This document shows, piece after piece, positions 47,428 through 56,841 of a stretch of DNA of 64,000 bases. Both the position numbers and the translations under genes were made by a program. Under the pieces are notes generated by a model that saw only the letters and a list, made by a program, of their open reading frames with translations, was not told the origin of the DNA and did not search any database. Source of the DNA: Topomyia yanbarensis (Eukaryota; Arthropoda; Insecta; Diptera; Culicidae); contig NC_080671.1 in the NCBI RefSeq assembly GCF_030247195.1, positions 102,349,845-102,413,844 on the forward strand, given 5' to 3'. Numbering within the stretch: the first letter of the stretch is position 1; each line of letters opens with the position of its first letter.

Positions 47428-47441
47428 TGCCGAACTCGACG

Positions 47442-50400
47442 AACTGAATCGAATGGTATATGTCACTCGGCCCTCCGGGCCTCCGTTAAAAAGTCGGTTT
47501 TCAGAGCAATTGCAATACCATTCTATTGAGAAAGTCAAAAATCTAAGACAGATCAGGAGCACTTCAACAAGCATGAATTTGAAGTTTTACCCAAAATCGG
47601 CCCATTTTACAAAAAATCAAAATTCGCCACTAGTAGGGAGCGTTTTAACAAATTCACTCCCAAGAAGAATGTGGTCCTGATACCCTAACCTTTCATTTAA
47701 GAAGTGAGCCCGATGACTTTTTTAACATGAATGTCATTTTGGGACACCCTACTGTCGATGCGTCAGGATGGAATTTTTTTCAACTTTATAGTAATGAGTT
47801 TTATATAGCAGGAGAAATTGTTGGCCGATGAAAATCAATAGTTTTGGACATTTACAATGCGCTGGGGGGAGGGGGGGTCCGCCGATGCGCCAAAATTGAT
47901 TTTTTTGATTTTTTTTGGTAATGAGTTTTATATTAAAGGAGAAGTTGTTGGCCATTGAAAATAAATAATTATGGACATTTACGACTATCAAAATATCAAA
48001 TTAACATTTATTAAAATGGGTGCGAATTATGTTTCAAGTGTTTCACCTTCGACACGTAGCCCATCAAGTTCATGGCTGGCGAGCCATTGTGTAAACGTGC
48101 AAAGTGTACTAAGAATGTAATATGCATTTCCACAATTATATTGAACATAACCAGCCATGGAGTCATAGTTTGGCGAAATGGTGAATTTTAGGTGAGTTAA
48201 AATAGGTTTTTTTTAAAAAAAAAGCATCGTAGAATATTCAAACTGATTTTTTTTTCCATTTGAGTACATTGCGACCAGCCCGGGGACAGCTTGACAGATA
48301 GTGCTTGTTTCATATATGTACCACTAATTTGATGGTGGCGCTAGTATGCCTTCTCCGTACGAGTACCACGAACAACGAAACGAAATAGTTTCAAGAGAAA
48401 AGCGTGTTTCGTTACGTGTGTTATGAACGCCGTCAATGCAGCAAGAACAACATTTAGAAAAAGCGTATTCCAAAATGTGGATAAAGAAAACAATTATTAG
48501 AGAATAAATTTATCCCTAACTGGAAACTGTCAGCAAGGTACATAAATCTTATTATAAATTTAACTGGAAGTCGTTGTTTTTTTTTTGTTTTATTGTTGTG
48601 TGAAGTGTGTCATCGGTAAATCATTTGTGCTTTTTGCCCGAGAAATATGAATGGAAATCATTTTGGCCAATGAAAGTAAATCACCAAGCCTAACAATTCG
48701 TGAACATATGACATCTTGTTTCAAATTAATTTAGAACGTCAAGAATTCTAGAATTTTGGGAATATAAACGAAATATGTAGGATTTTCTACACAGTTAGCA
48801 AAATTGGTTTTGGATAGAATTTGTGCGCTTTTACCAGAATTCTGGCAGCAAACCGGTAGTGCCCGGTTTTAGGATGATGCCAGGAATAGGGCCATGCATA
48901 AATGACGTAGCATTTTGGGGGGTAGGGAGGGATACCAAATTTGTGACGAAGTGTGACTCGGGGGAGGGTAGGGTCAGAAGTTGTGCGACGTAGCATTAAG
49001 TTTAAAACCCATTGTTTAGAGAAAACAATTTAATGATCCTCCATTATTTCCAAGAGAAATAAATTTAAATTCAAACAAGTTACTTTTGATGCGGTTTTTC
49101 ATGAGGTAAATTTTACGATTCGCGGAATTACAAGTTCACAAAAATACGAAAAGATTTTGTATGCGGATTTAACTTGCTACATTAGTTAGTTAATGTTGCT
49201 AACTATTAAACTTAGTTTGGAAGCTGAATTAAATTTTCACTTCGAATTCAACCAAACAAAATTTAGTAATTTAGATGAACGTATGCTTCTTAGAATCATT
49301 GGCAGCTGCAGGATTGTGAACTGAGAGAACTTCTCTTTATGCTCCCCTGGACATATAAAAATTCCAAACAATACTATCAACACTATATTTGTGATGAAAT
49401 GGGCTTATTTTGCACGCAATTTGCTGTTATAATGAAAGTGTTGATAAAAGTCGTCTAACATTTTGAAAGGACATGTGAATAATTGAAAAAAATGTAATTT
49501 TTTTCATCACCCGGGCGCTTTGCATGGGACGAGGGGAAGGGGGTAGGTAAATGCTACATTATTTACGAGGGGGAGGTTAGAATTTTGTCACCAAATGCTA
49601 CGAGGGGAGAGGGAGGGGTCAAAAATCGCCGAAAAAAGCTACGTCATTTGTGTACGGCCCCATATACAACTATGTTCGATTCTTGCCAGAGCTATATTCG
49701 ACTTTTGCAATATATCTGTCCAAAAGATTTTGCGATGGTTTTGGTACGAATTCTTTCAGAATTCATTTCGCATATTACTCAGCTCCAGCCCGACAGAAAA
49801 CTAATTGAACGGCGTCTACCGGAGGATTTCATGTTAGTTCGATCTCGAAGATTTTCGGAAATTTCAATATAAGTGGAAGTGGCACGATTTTGAAAGCCAT
49901 CTTCCTGTATTTCTGAAAATCGATTTATTTTTCTTGGATTTTTTAGATCCAAAATGGAAACTATGTTTCTGTTAATGTATGGACAGTTTTTACTTTGAAC
50001 AGCGAAATAAATTTGGTGATAGAAATGCTTAAATTGTTAATTTTTGCAGCTATGGAAAATAATAGATGGGATGCGCCTTTTTTAAATTCTGTTACATTCG
50101 AGCCGCCATGACATCACCAAATCACCACAAAATTTGCTTATGAGTTCAATATATGGGAGCTGTCAAGTTGTCCCCGGGCTGATTGCGACTTAGGCCCTTA
50201 TGATAGATCTGTGTCGACTTATGAGGCAGATCTTCTCGGTGAGGTGTTCTTGCAATCATACCTAGACAAACATACCAAAAGATCCTGGATGCAAATGACC
50301 CTAAGTAACAATTCGAATACTTCTCGACAAACATATGATTACGGCCTAAAAGCCAACTGTCAAAATCCACTTTGAATGGAAATTCCGGACAAACCGTTAC

Positions 50401-50814
50401 TAGTCGAACACAGTTCACAACAGTTTATGAAAGAGAAAACTTTTCTCTTTCGTTTACTACCAACATCTGTGATTGGCGTGTAACGGTTTGTCCGGAATTT
50501 CCATTCAAAGTGGATTTTGACAGTTGGCTTTTAGGCCGTAATCATATGTTTGTCGAGACTTTAAGGTTTTAAGTAAATTTATAATGATTTTATTACAGTC
50601 GCTACCATTGCTATCGGTTTTATAAAAGTAATAAAAACTTCCAGATAAATCCGCTCTTATTATTATTATTAACTTAAGGCTATCTTTAAGACCTCGATAA
50701 ATCATATAGAAGAATATAATAATAAAAATTCCCTTTTGCCTTATCAATTGCTGTATTGCAGCTTTCAAGTGCTCAAAAAAAATCATATATCTAAAGCCAC
50801 TATAAAACCCTGTC
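47442..50814. repeat. Direct repeat, left copy, abutting the LINE 5' end
   Basis: Matches 56840-59766 base for base apart from about a dozen substitutions, small indels (including 18-19 extra bases near 47757) and a 421-bp insertion at 50155-50575. Sequence identity with the right copy begins at AACTGAATCG and stops at CCTGTC, right where the LINE begins. It contains two tandem ~125-bp units near 47757-47990 and no gene. Confidence 0.95.
50155..50575. repeat. 421-bp palindromic insertion in the left direct repeat only
   Basis: Absent from the right copy, where TTCAATATAT is followed directly by ATTTATAATG. Arms at 50325-50401 and 50480-50555 are perfect reverse complements (GGCCTAAAAGCCAACTGTCA against TGACAGTTGGCTTTTAGGCC). 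The remaining left part (50155-50324) is not mirrored. Confidence 0.85.
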
Positions 50815-51021
50815 ATGATAACAGTTTTTGCAACCGACCGAGACGGTTGTGCCTCCAGGTGGAAGGATTTGTTCTCGAGAGAGTGACGGAGTGCGAGACG
50901 CTGTATGCGTTATTGTGGGAGAGAGAGAGAGAGACCAGTTTGTTAAGTGTGAGTCGACAGTTGATACGTCGGAGGCGTGGTCAACGGCATCCTCGACAAG
51001 TGGTGTTTTGACAGCAAACCG

Positions 51022-51383
51022 CGGGTAGACGAATTTGCCTACCGCGGTGGCAGAGATCGACAGTGATCGTGCCTGTACACACAGAAAAAAATATAGTGTA
51101 TTGGTGTCGTCGGGCAATTCTAATCGACGAGAGGGAAGCGTCACAGGTAGACCCATTTGCTCTATTTGTCTACCGCAGAAGTGGTACGACGAATAAGGAA
51201 AACAAGTGGCACTGAAAAGTGCCGCATCGACAGTGGGATTTTCGCAGCAAGCCACAGGTAGCCACATTTGTCTACCGAGGTGGTGGAAACGGAGAGAGCG
51301 CGCTTGTGGTGGTGATACCGACGAGCAGCTTAATCGGAGAGAGTTTTGAAGTGTTGCAGGTAGGACTATTTCTCTACTGAAGA
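51022..51383 (+). promoter_or_regulatory. Four-fold repeated motif in the LINE 5' UTR
   Basis: CAGGTAGACCCATTTG...CTACCGCRGTGG-like blocks occur at 51022-51050, 51144-51185, 51253-51283 and 51356-51383, about 105-120 bp apart. Each is preceded by a similar TTTTGACAGCAAACC-type stretch. Tandem 5' UTR monomers act as promoters in some LINEs. That role here is inferred. Confidence 0.65.
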
Positions 51384-51527
51384 AGCAACGCGACGAAGAA
51401 GAACAGCAGGTGTCACATTGTCAAACAACGGGCACCGAGTTTACAACGTAACACATGAGGTGTGTTCTACAGGTATAACAGGTATATTTTTCATTCCTTT
51501 TTGTGATAGTTTTTCTTGCTAGGTAAA

Positions 51528-52841
51528 ATGGATGAAGAGATGGGAGAACGAGTAACAGACCCTCCCCCTAAGCCTTATGCTGAAAATGTAAATCCGACTA
51601 GAATTAAAATTTACCCAGAGTCGTCAACGGGACCATGGATTGTATTTATTAGGCGTAAAGTAAAGGCGCTAAATATTATTCAAATTTCTAAAGATTTGAC
51701 TTCGCGATTCTCGGATGTAAAAGAGATCGTCAAAGTCAATAAAGATAAAATACGCATTGTCGTTGGCAGTTTCAAACAAGCCAATGCAATTGCTTCTTGC
51801 GAGCTTTTTACGCGTGAGTATAGAGCGTATATTCCTTCAAAGGAAATTGAAATTGATGGGGTCATCACAGAATCGAGTTTGACTGTTGATGACTTAGTTA
51901 AGCATGGGGTTGGTCGTTTCAAAGACACCATACTTAAAGACGTAAAAATACTTGAATGCAAGCAATTGCATTCAGTATCACACGAAGGAGATAAAAAAGT
52001 TTATCGACTGTCTGACTCATTTCGAGTGACTTTCGCTGGGTCTGCGCTGCCCAACTATGTCATTATCGATAAGATTCGTCTCCCTGTTCGCCTTTTTATC
52101 CCTCGTGTAATGAATTGCCTTAATTGCAAACAGCTTGGCCACACAGCCACTTACTGTTCCAATAAGGCACGGTGTGGCAAATGTGGGGGTTCTCATCAAG
52201 AGGATACATGTAATGAAAATTCAGAAAAATGTTTAATGTGCGGAGAAAACTCACATGAGGTCCCTGCATGCCCCATTTATAAATTGCGTGAGGATAAAAT
52301 TAAACGATCCTTGAAGGAGAGGTCTAAGCGCTCCTATGCAGAAATGTTGAAAAATGCTACCCCTAAACCCATTTTCTTAGAAAACACTTACACATCTCTA
52401 TTTTCGGAACAGTCTGACTCTGACGGAGCGTGCGAAGGTACATCATTTGTTTTACCCGGAAATTCCAGAAAAAGAAAACAGTCTTCTTTTCCCAAGCTGC
52501 CAAGCAAGGGCCTTAAAATTTATCCACCAATAGATAAACTGCGCCCAAAACCGAAAAATTCCGATTCAAAACCGAAATCAATTCCGCCCGGTTTTGGGAA
52601 CGTACAATCCAAACAGAACACCATTACTGGAAATAATAAAATTTCGACTTCCTCTGAGCCTCAGCCGGGGGTAGGATTATTGAAATTTTCTGAAATTGTT
52701 GATTGGATTTTTAAAGCATTCAATATTTCTGAACCACTAAAGAGTATACTTTCAGCTTTCCTCCCAACAATTAGAACATTTTTAGAGCAGCTGATTGCTC
52801 AATGGCCCATCCTTGCAGCGATTGTATCTTTCAATGGGTAA
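51528..52841 (+). CDS. LINE ORF1: nucleic-acid-binding Gag-like protein, 437 aa
   Basis: The ATG at 51528 lies in the context TAAAATGG. The in-frame sequence upstream of it has no ATG. The protein coats the retrotransposon RNA and helps target it to the nucleus. The N-terminal half (residues about 30-110) resembles the RRM-like domain of such proteins (IKIYPESSTGPWIVFIRRK). Three zinc knuckles follow: C197-C200-H205-C210, C216-C219-H223-C228 and C235-C238-H243-C248. The middle one has three instead of four residues before the histidine. A basic, Lys/Pro-rich C-terminal tail ends in a hydrophobic stretch. The stop codon overlaps the ORF2 start in ATGGGTAA. Confidence 0.92.
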   Translation: MDEEMGERVTDPPPKPYAENVNPTRIKIYPESSTGPWIVFIRRKVKALNIIQISKDLTSRFSDVKEIVKVNKDKIRIVVGSFKQANAIASCELFTREYRAYIPSKEIEIDGVITESSLTVDDLVKHGVGRFKDTILKDVKILECKQLHSVSHEGDKKVYRLSDSFRVTFAGSALPNYVIIDKIRLPVRLFIPRVMNCLNCKQLGHTATYCSNKARCGKCGGSHQEDTCNENSEKCLMCGENSHEVPACPIYKLREDKIKRSLKERSKRSYAEMLKNATPKPIFLENTYTSLFSEQSDSDGACEGTSFVLPGNSRKRKQSSFPKLPSKGLKIYPPIDKLRPKPKNSDSKPKSIPPGFGNVQSKQNTITGNNKISTSSEPQPGVGLLKFSEIVDWIFKAFNISEPLKSILSAFLPTIRTFLEQLIAQWPILAAIVSFNG

Positions 52842-55800
52842 TTCACCTCCTCCAATGAAAGATTCCATCACTGTTTTACAGTGGAATTGCAGAAGTATCA
52901 TACCTAAAATTGATTCCTTAAAAATTTTACTGCATAATTTAAAATGCGATGCTTTTGCTCTATGTGAAACATGGCTTACCTCAAACATTAATTTCAACTT
53001 AAATGATTTCAACATTATTCGCCTAGACCGAGACACCCCGTATGGAGGAGTGCTTCTAGGAATTAAAAAGTGCTATTCTTTCTATAGAATTAACATCCCC
53101 TTGTTTGCGGGCATTGAGGCTGTAGCTGTCCAAACGAACATTAAAGGCAAAGACATGTCTATCGCTTCTATATATATACCTCCCAAAGTTCAAATTGGAC
53201 AACGTCAAATTTTTGAGGTAGTGGAATCCATGGCTGCTCCGCGTCTGATACTGGGAGACTTCAACTCGCACGGAGTATTGTGGGGTTCCCTCTACAATGA
53301 TAATCGATCCTCTTTGATTTACAATGTTTGTGACGAATTTAATATGACAGTTTTAAATACTGGCGAAACAACACGCATCCCCAGACCTCCTGCACGTCCA
53401 AGTGCATTAGATCTATCTCTGTGCTCGACATCACTTCGGTTAGACTGCACGTGGAAGGTTGTACCTGATCCTCACGGTAGCGATCATTTGCCAATCGTTG
53501 TTTCAATTAACAGTGAATTAGGCCTTACGAATTCAATCAATGTTCCTTATGACTTAACACGAAATATTGATTGGAAAACATACGAAACATTAATTTCCAC
53601 TTCTCTTGCTTCGACAGAAGAGCTACCCCCTACCGAAGAATATGAATTCCTAGCGGGTTTAATTATTGAAGCAGCAGAACAAGCCCAAACGAAATGCAAT
53701 CCTGGAATGACAATAAATAGACGCCCCCCTAATCCTTGGTGGGACAAAGAGTGCTCTGATGCATATGAAGCTAAACAAGTTGCCTACAAAGAAATTATGA
53801 AACAGAAAGGGGGTATACGTGAGAACTTTGAAAATTATTTCATTTTGCAAAACAAATTTGACAGTATACGTCGTGCCAAAAAGTCTAGTTATTGGAGACG
53901 CTTCGTTGATGGCTTGTCAAGAGAAACATCAATGAGTACTCTTTGGAACACAGCCAGAAGAATGAGGAATCGAAACGTGACTAATGAAAGCGAAGATTTT
54001 TCGAATCGTTGGATATTTAATTTCGCCAAGAAAATTTGTCCCGATTCTGCTCCTGCGCAGAAAATCACTCGCGATGCTCCCACAAGTAACGATTTCATAG
54101 ATTCGCCTTTGACAATGATGGAATTCTCAATTGCACTCCTCTCATGCAACAATAATGCTCCGGGACTAGACAGAATTAAATTCAACTTGGTGAAGAATCT
54201 GCCTGACCTAGCAAAAAGACGCTTGTTGAATTTATTCAATAAGCTTCTTGAGCAGAACATTGTCCCGCACGACTGGAGACAAGTGAGAGTTATCGCTATT
54301 CCAAAACCGGGAAAACCAGCCTCCGATCATAACTCGAATCGACCGATTGCAATGTTATCCTGCATCAGGAAATTGTTGGAAAAAATTATCCTACGACGTC
54401 TCGACAATTGGGTTGAGGCGAACGGCTTGCTATCAGATACCCAGTTTGGTTTTCGGAGGGGAAAGGGAACGAATGATTGTCTGGCGCTACTTTCGTCAGA
54501 AATCCAACTAGCTTACGCAAAAAAAGAACAAATGGCGTCTGTGTTCTTAGACATAAAAGGAGCATTCGACTCTGTTTCCATTGATGTTCTCTCAGAGAAA
54601 CTACATCAATGTGGTCTTTCACCAATATTAAATAATTATTTATACAACTTATTGTCAGAAAAGCACATGCATTTTTCATATGGCGATTTGGCAACATTCA
54701 GAATAAGTTACATGGGCCTCCCACAAGGTTCTTGTTTAAGCCCCCTTCTCTACAATTTTTACGTGAATGATATTGATAATTGTATTGTCAGCCCATGCAC
54801 TCTAAGGCAACTTGCAGATGATGGCGTGGTTTCTGTTACAGGACCAAAAGCCTTAAATTTACAACAACCACTGCAAGATAGTTTGGATAATTTATCAAGT
54901 TGGGCTTTGAAGTTAGGCATCGATTTCTCTACGGAGAAAACAGAGTTGGTTGTTTTTTCAAGGAAGCGTGATCCAGCTCAGCTTCAGCTTCAGTTGGTTG
55001 GTAGAACGATAGCCCAAGTCCTGACTTTTAAATACCTTGGAATTTGGTTCGATTCTAAAGGCACATGGGGAGGCCACATTAGGTATCTAATAACGAAATG
55101 CCAACAAAGGATAAATTTTCTGCGAACAATAACTGGATCATGGTGGGGTTCTCATCCAAGTGACATGATGAGATTGTATCAAACAACAATACTTTCAGTA
55201 ATGGAATATGGGTGCATCTGTTTCCGTTCAGCTGCGAACACTCACATTATTAAACTGGAACGGATACAGTATCGCTGTTTACGAATTGCCTTAGGTTGCA
55301 TGCAGTCGACCCATACGATGAGTCTTGAAGTACTAGCGGGAGTTCTTCCTTTAAAAGACCGATTCTGGGATCTCTCTTCTCCGTTACTTATTCGATGTGA
55401 GGTTATGAACCCACTGGTAATTGAAAATTTTGAAAGACTTGTCGAGCTTCAACCCCAAACCAGATTCATGACAGTGTATTTCAATCACATGTCACAAGAA
55501 ATAACGCCTGCTAAGTATGTTCCCACATACGTCAATATACTAGATATTCCTGAATCCACTTTATTCTTCGACACGTCCATGCAAGCAGAGATTCGTGGAA
55601 TTCCGGATCATCTACGCTCGCGGGAGATCCCTAAAATATTCACAAGTAAATATCAACACATAGACTGCCTTAAAATGTTTTACACTGATGGGTCACGAAT
55701 CAGTGAGGCCACTGGTTTCGGTATTTTCAACAATAATTTTTCAATTTCTCTCAAACTTGCAGAACCCGCCTCTGTTTATATAGCGGAACTAGCAGCAGTT

Positions 55801-56526
55801 CACTATAGTTTGCAAATAATTAATACTTTACCCCCGAACCATTACTTTATCCTCACTGATAGTCTCAGCACAATTGCAGCTCTACGCTCAAAGAGGATTG
55901 ATAATCACGATCCATTCTTTTTGGGGAAGATACGAGAATCTCTGAGTAACCTGACAAGAAAATGTTATAAATTTACCCTAGTGTGGCTCCCCGCCCATTG
56001 CTCTATTGCGGGCAATGAGAAAGCTGATAATTTAGCCAAGATTGGTGCACTAGATGGTGAAATATATGAAAGACCCATCGCTTACAATGAATTTTATAGC
56101 GCTTCTCGACAGAGGACACTTGCTAGTTGGCAAACATCTTGGGACAATGGAGATATGGGACGATGGCTACACTCAATTACCCCTAAAGTATCAACGAAGG
56201 CATGGTTCAAAGGATTGGATGTAAGTCGGGACTTCATCCGTGTGATGTCTAGGCTCATGTCCAATCATTATACTTTAGATGCGCATCTCCGTCGTATTGG
56301 GCTCGCTGAGGGTAATCATTGTGCTTGTGGAGAAGGTTACCATGACATTGAGCATGTTGTTTGGTCCTGCACTGAATATCGTGAAGCCAGATCACAATTA
56401 GTAGATTCTTTACAAGTCCGAGGAAGACCAATCCATGTTCCTGTTAGAGACATCCTGGCGTATCGCGATCTTCTATACATGGAACTTATCTATCATTTTC
56501 TAAAAACAGCGTCTGTCAAAATTTAA
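52834..56526 (+). CDS. LINE ORF2: endonuclease, reverse transcriptase, RNase H, 1,230 aa
   Basis: The first in-frame ATG is 52834, overlapping the ORF1 stop by 8 bases, so reinitiation after ORF1 is the likely route. The N-terminal apurinic-type endonuclease shows VLQWNCRSI, LCETWL, LGDFNSHG (Asp142, Asn144) and GSDHLPI (Asp217, His218). The reverse transcriptase shows TQFGFRRGKGTNDCL, FLDIKGAFDSV (Asp573), GLPQGSCLSPLLYN and LADDGV (Asp662-Asp663). The RNase H domain shows FYTDGSR (Asp952), IAELAAVHY (Glu985), LTDSLST (Asp1009) and AHCSIAGNEKADN (His1055, Asp1065). The C-terminus has a CACGEGYHDIEHVVWSC zinc-knuckle-like motif. No stop or frameshift interrupts it, and all catalytic residues are present, so it appears able to transpose. 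Confidence 0.95.
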   Translation: MGNSPPPMKDSITVLQWNCRSIIPKIDSLKILLHNLKCDAFALCETWLTSNINFNLNDFNIIRLDRDTPYGGVLLGIKKCYSFYRINIPLFAGIEAVAVQTNIKGKDMSIASIYIPPKVQIGQRQIFEVVESMAAPRLILGDFNSHGVLWGSLYNDNRSSLIYNVCDEFNMTVLNTGETTRIPRPPARPSALDLSLCSTSLRLDCTWKVVPDPHGSDHLPIVVSINSELGLTNSINVPYDLTRNIDWKTYETLISTSLASTEELPPTEEYEFLAGLIIEAAEQAQTKCNPGMTINRRPPNPWWDKECSDAYEAKQVAYKEIMKQKGGIRENFENYFILQNKFDSIRRAKKSSYWRRFVDGLSRETSMSTLWNTARRMRNRNVTNESEDFSNRWIFNFAKKICPDSAPAQKITRDAPTSNDFIDSPLTMMEFSIALLSCNNNAPGLDRIKFNLVKNLPDLAKRRLLNLFNKLLEQNIVPHDWRQVRVIAIPKPGKPASDHNSNRPIAMLSCIRKLLEKIILRRLDNWVEANGLLSDTQFGFRRGKGTNDCLALLSSEIQLAYAKKEQMASVFLDIKGAFDSVSIDVLSEKLHQCGLSPILNNYLYNLLSEKHMHFSYGDLATFRISYMGLPQGSCLSPLLYNFYVNDIDNCIVSPCTLRQLADDGVVSVTGPKALNLQQPLQDSLDNLSSWALKLGIDFSTEKTELVVFSRKRDPAQLQLQLVGRTIAQVLTFKYLGIWFDSKGTWGGHIRYLITKCQQRINFLRTITGSWWGSHPSDMMRLYQTTILSVMEYGCICFRSAANTHIIKLERIQYRCLRIALGCMQSTHTMSLEVLAGVLPLKDRFWDLSSPLLIRCEVMNPLVIENFERLVELQPQTRFMTVYFNHMSQEITPAKYVPTYVNILDIPESTLFFDTSMQAEIRGIPDHLRSREIPKIFTSKYQHIDCLKMFYTDGSRISEATGFGIFNNNFSISLKLAEPASVYIAELAAVHYSLQIINTLPPNHYFILTDSLSTIAALRSKRIDNHDPFFLGKIRESLSNLTRKCYKFTLVWLPAHCSIAGNEKADNLAKIGALDGEIYERPIAYNEFYSASRQRTLASWQTSWDNGDMGRWLHSITPKVSTKAWFKGLDVSRDFIRVMSRLMSNHYTLDAHLRRIGLAEGNHCACGEGYHDIEHVVWSCTEYREARSQLVDSLQVRGRPIHVPVRDILAYRDLLYMELIYHFLKTASVKI

Positions 56527-56841
56527 TTAAATTCATCTCCTCATACTCTCATCCAAGGCTAATCATTCACCAATTAAAGGGTCTTAGAATATTTAGTTTT
56601 TAAATTTAGACAATAACAGAAAAAAAGTAAATAAATACACCCGAAAATACTAGATCAGTATGAAATACAACAATGTAAGGAAAAAAGCAAACAATAAAGT
56701 GATTTCAGTGTTAGTTTTAGACAAAGTACTAGTATAGTTAAAATTAGTCTTAAGGATTTTTGTAACGTGCTATGTAAAAAAAGAAACTGGCGTAAAAAGC
56801 TATTGCAAATGCCGTGTCAAATAAACGTATGAAAAAAAAAA
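56527..56841 (+). other. LINE 3' UTR and A-tail
   Basis: Non-coding tail with AATAAA at 56820-56825 and A-run at 56832-56841. The next bases (CTGAATCG) already belong to the right direct repeat. Confidence 0.85.

Larger units (their letters stand above)
50815..56841 (+). mobile_element. Full-length non-LTR retrotransposon (I/Jockey-like, with RNase H)
   Basis: About 6.0 kb: a 5' UTR of 713 bp with repeated motifs, ORF1 (51528-52841), ORF2 (52834-56526), a 3' UTR of about 300 bp with AATAAA at 56820, and a run of ten A at 56832-56841. Both ORFs are intact. ORF2 carries a C-terminal RNase H, which places it with I-like rather than classical Jockey elements. The exact clade is not certain. Both ends abut copies of the same 2.9-kb host sequence. 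Confidence 0.93.

Noticed and set aside
47749..49872. Open frames within the 2.9-kb direct repeats
   Set aside because: Present in both copies only because the DNA is duplicated. Several differ by frame-changing indels and none has protein-like character.
51516..51527. ORF1 start at a TTG codon
   Set aside because: This is a eukaryotic element. The first ATG in frame is 51528 in good context.
52795..52833. ORF2 start at an upstream TTG codon
   Set aside because: No ATG before 52834, which also overlaps the ORF1 stop in a way that explains coupling.
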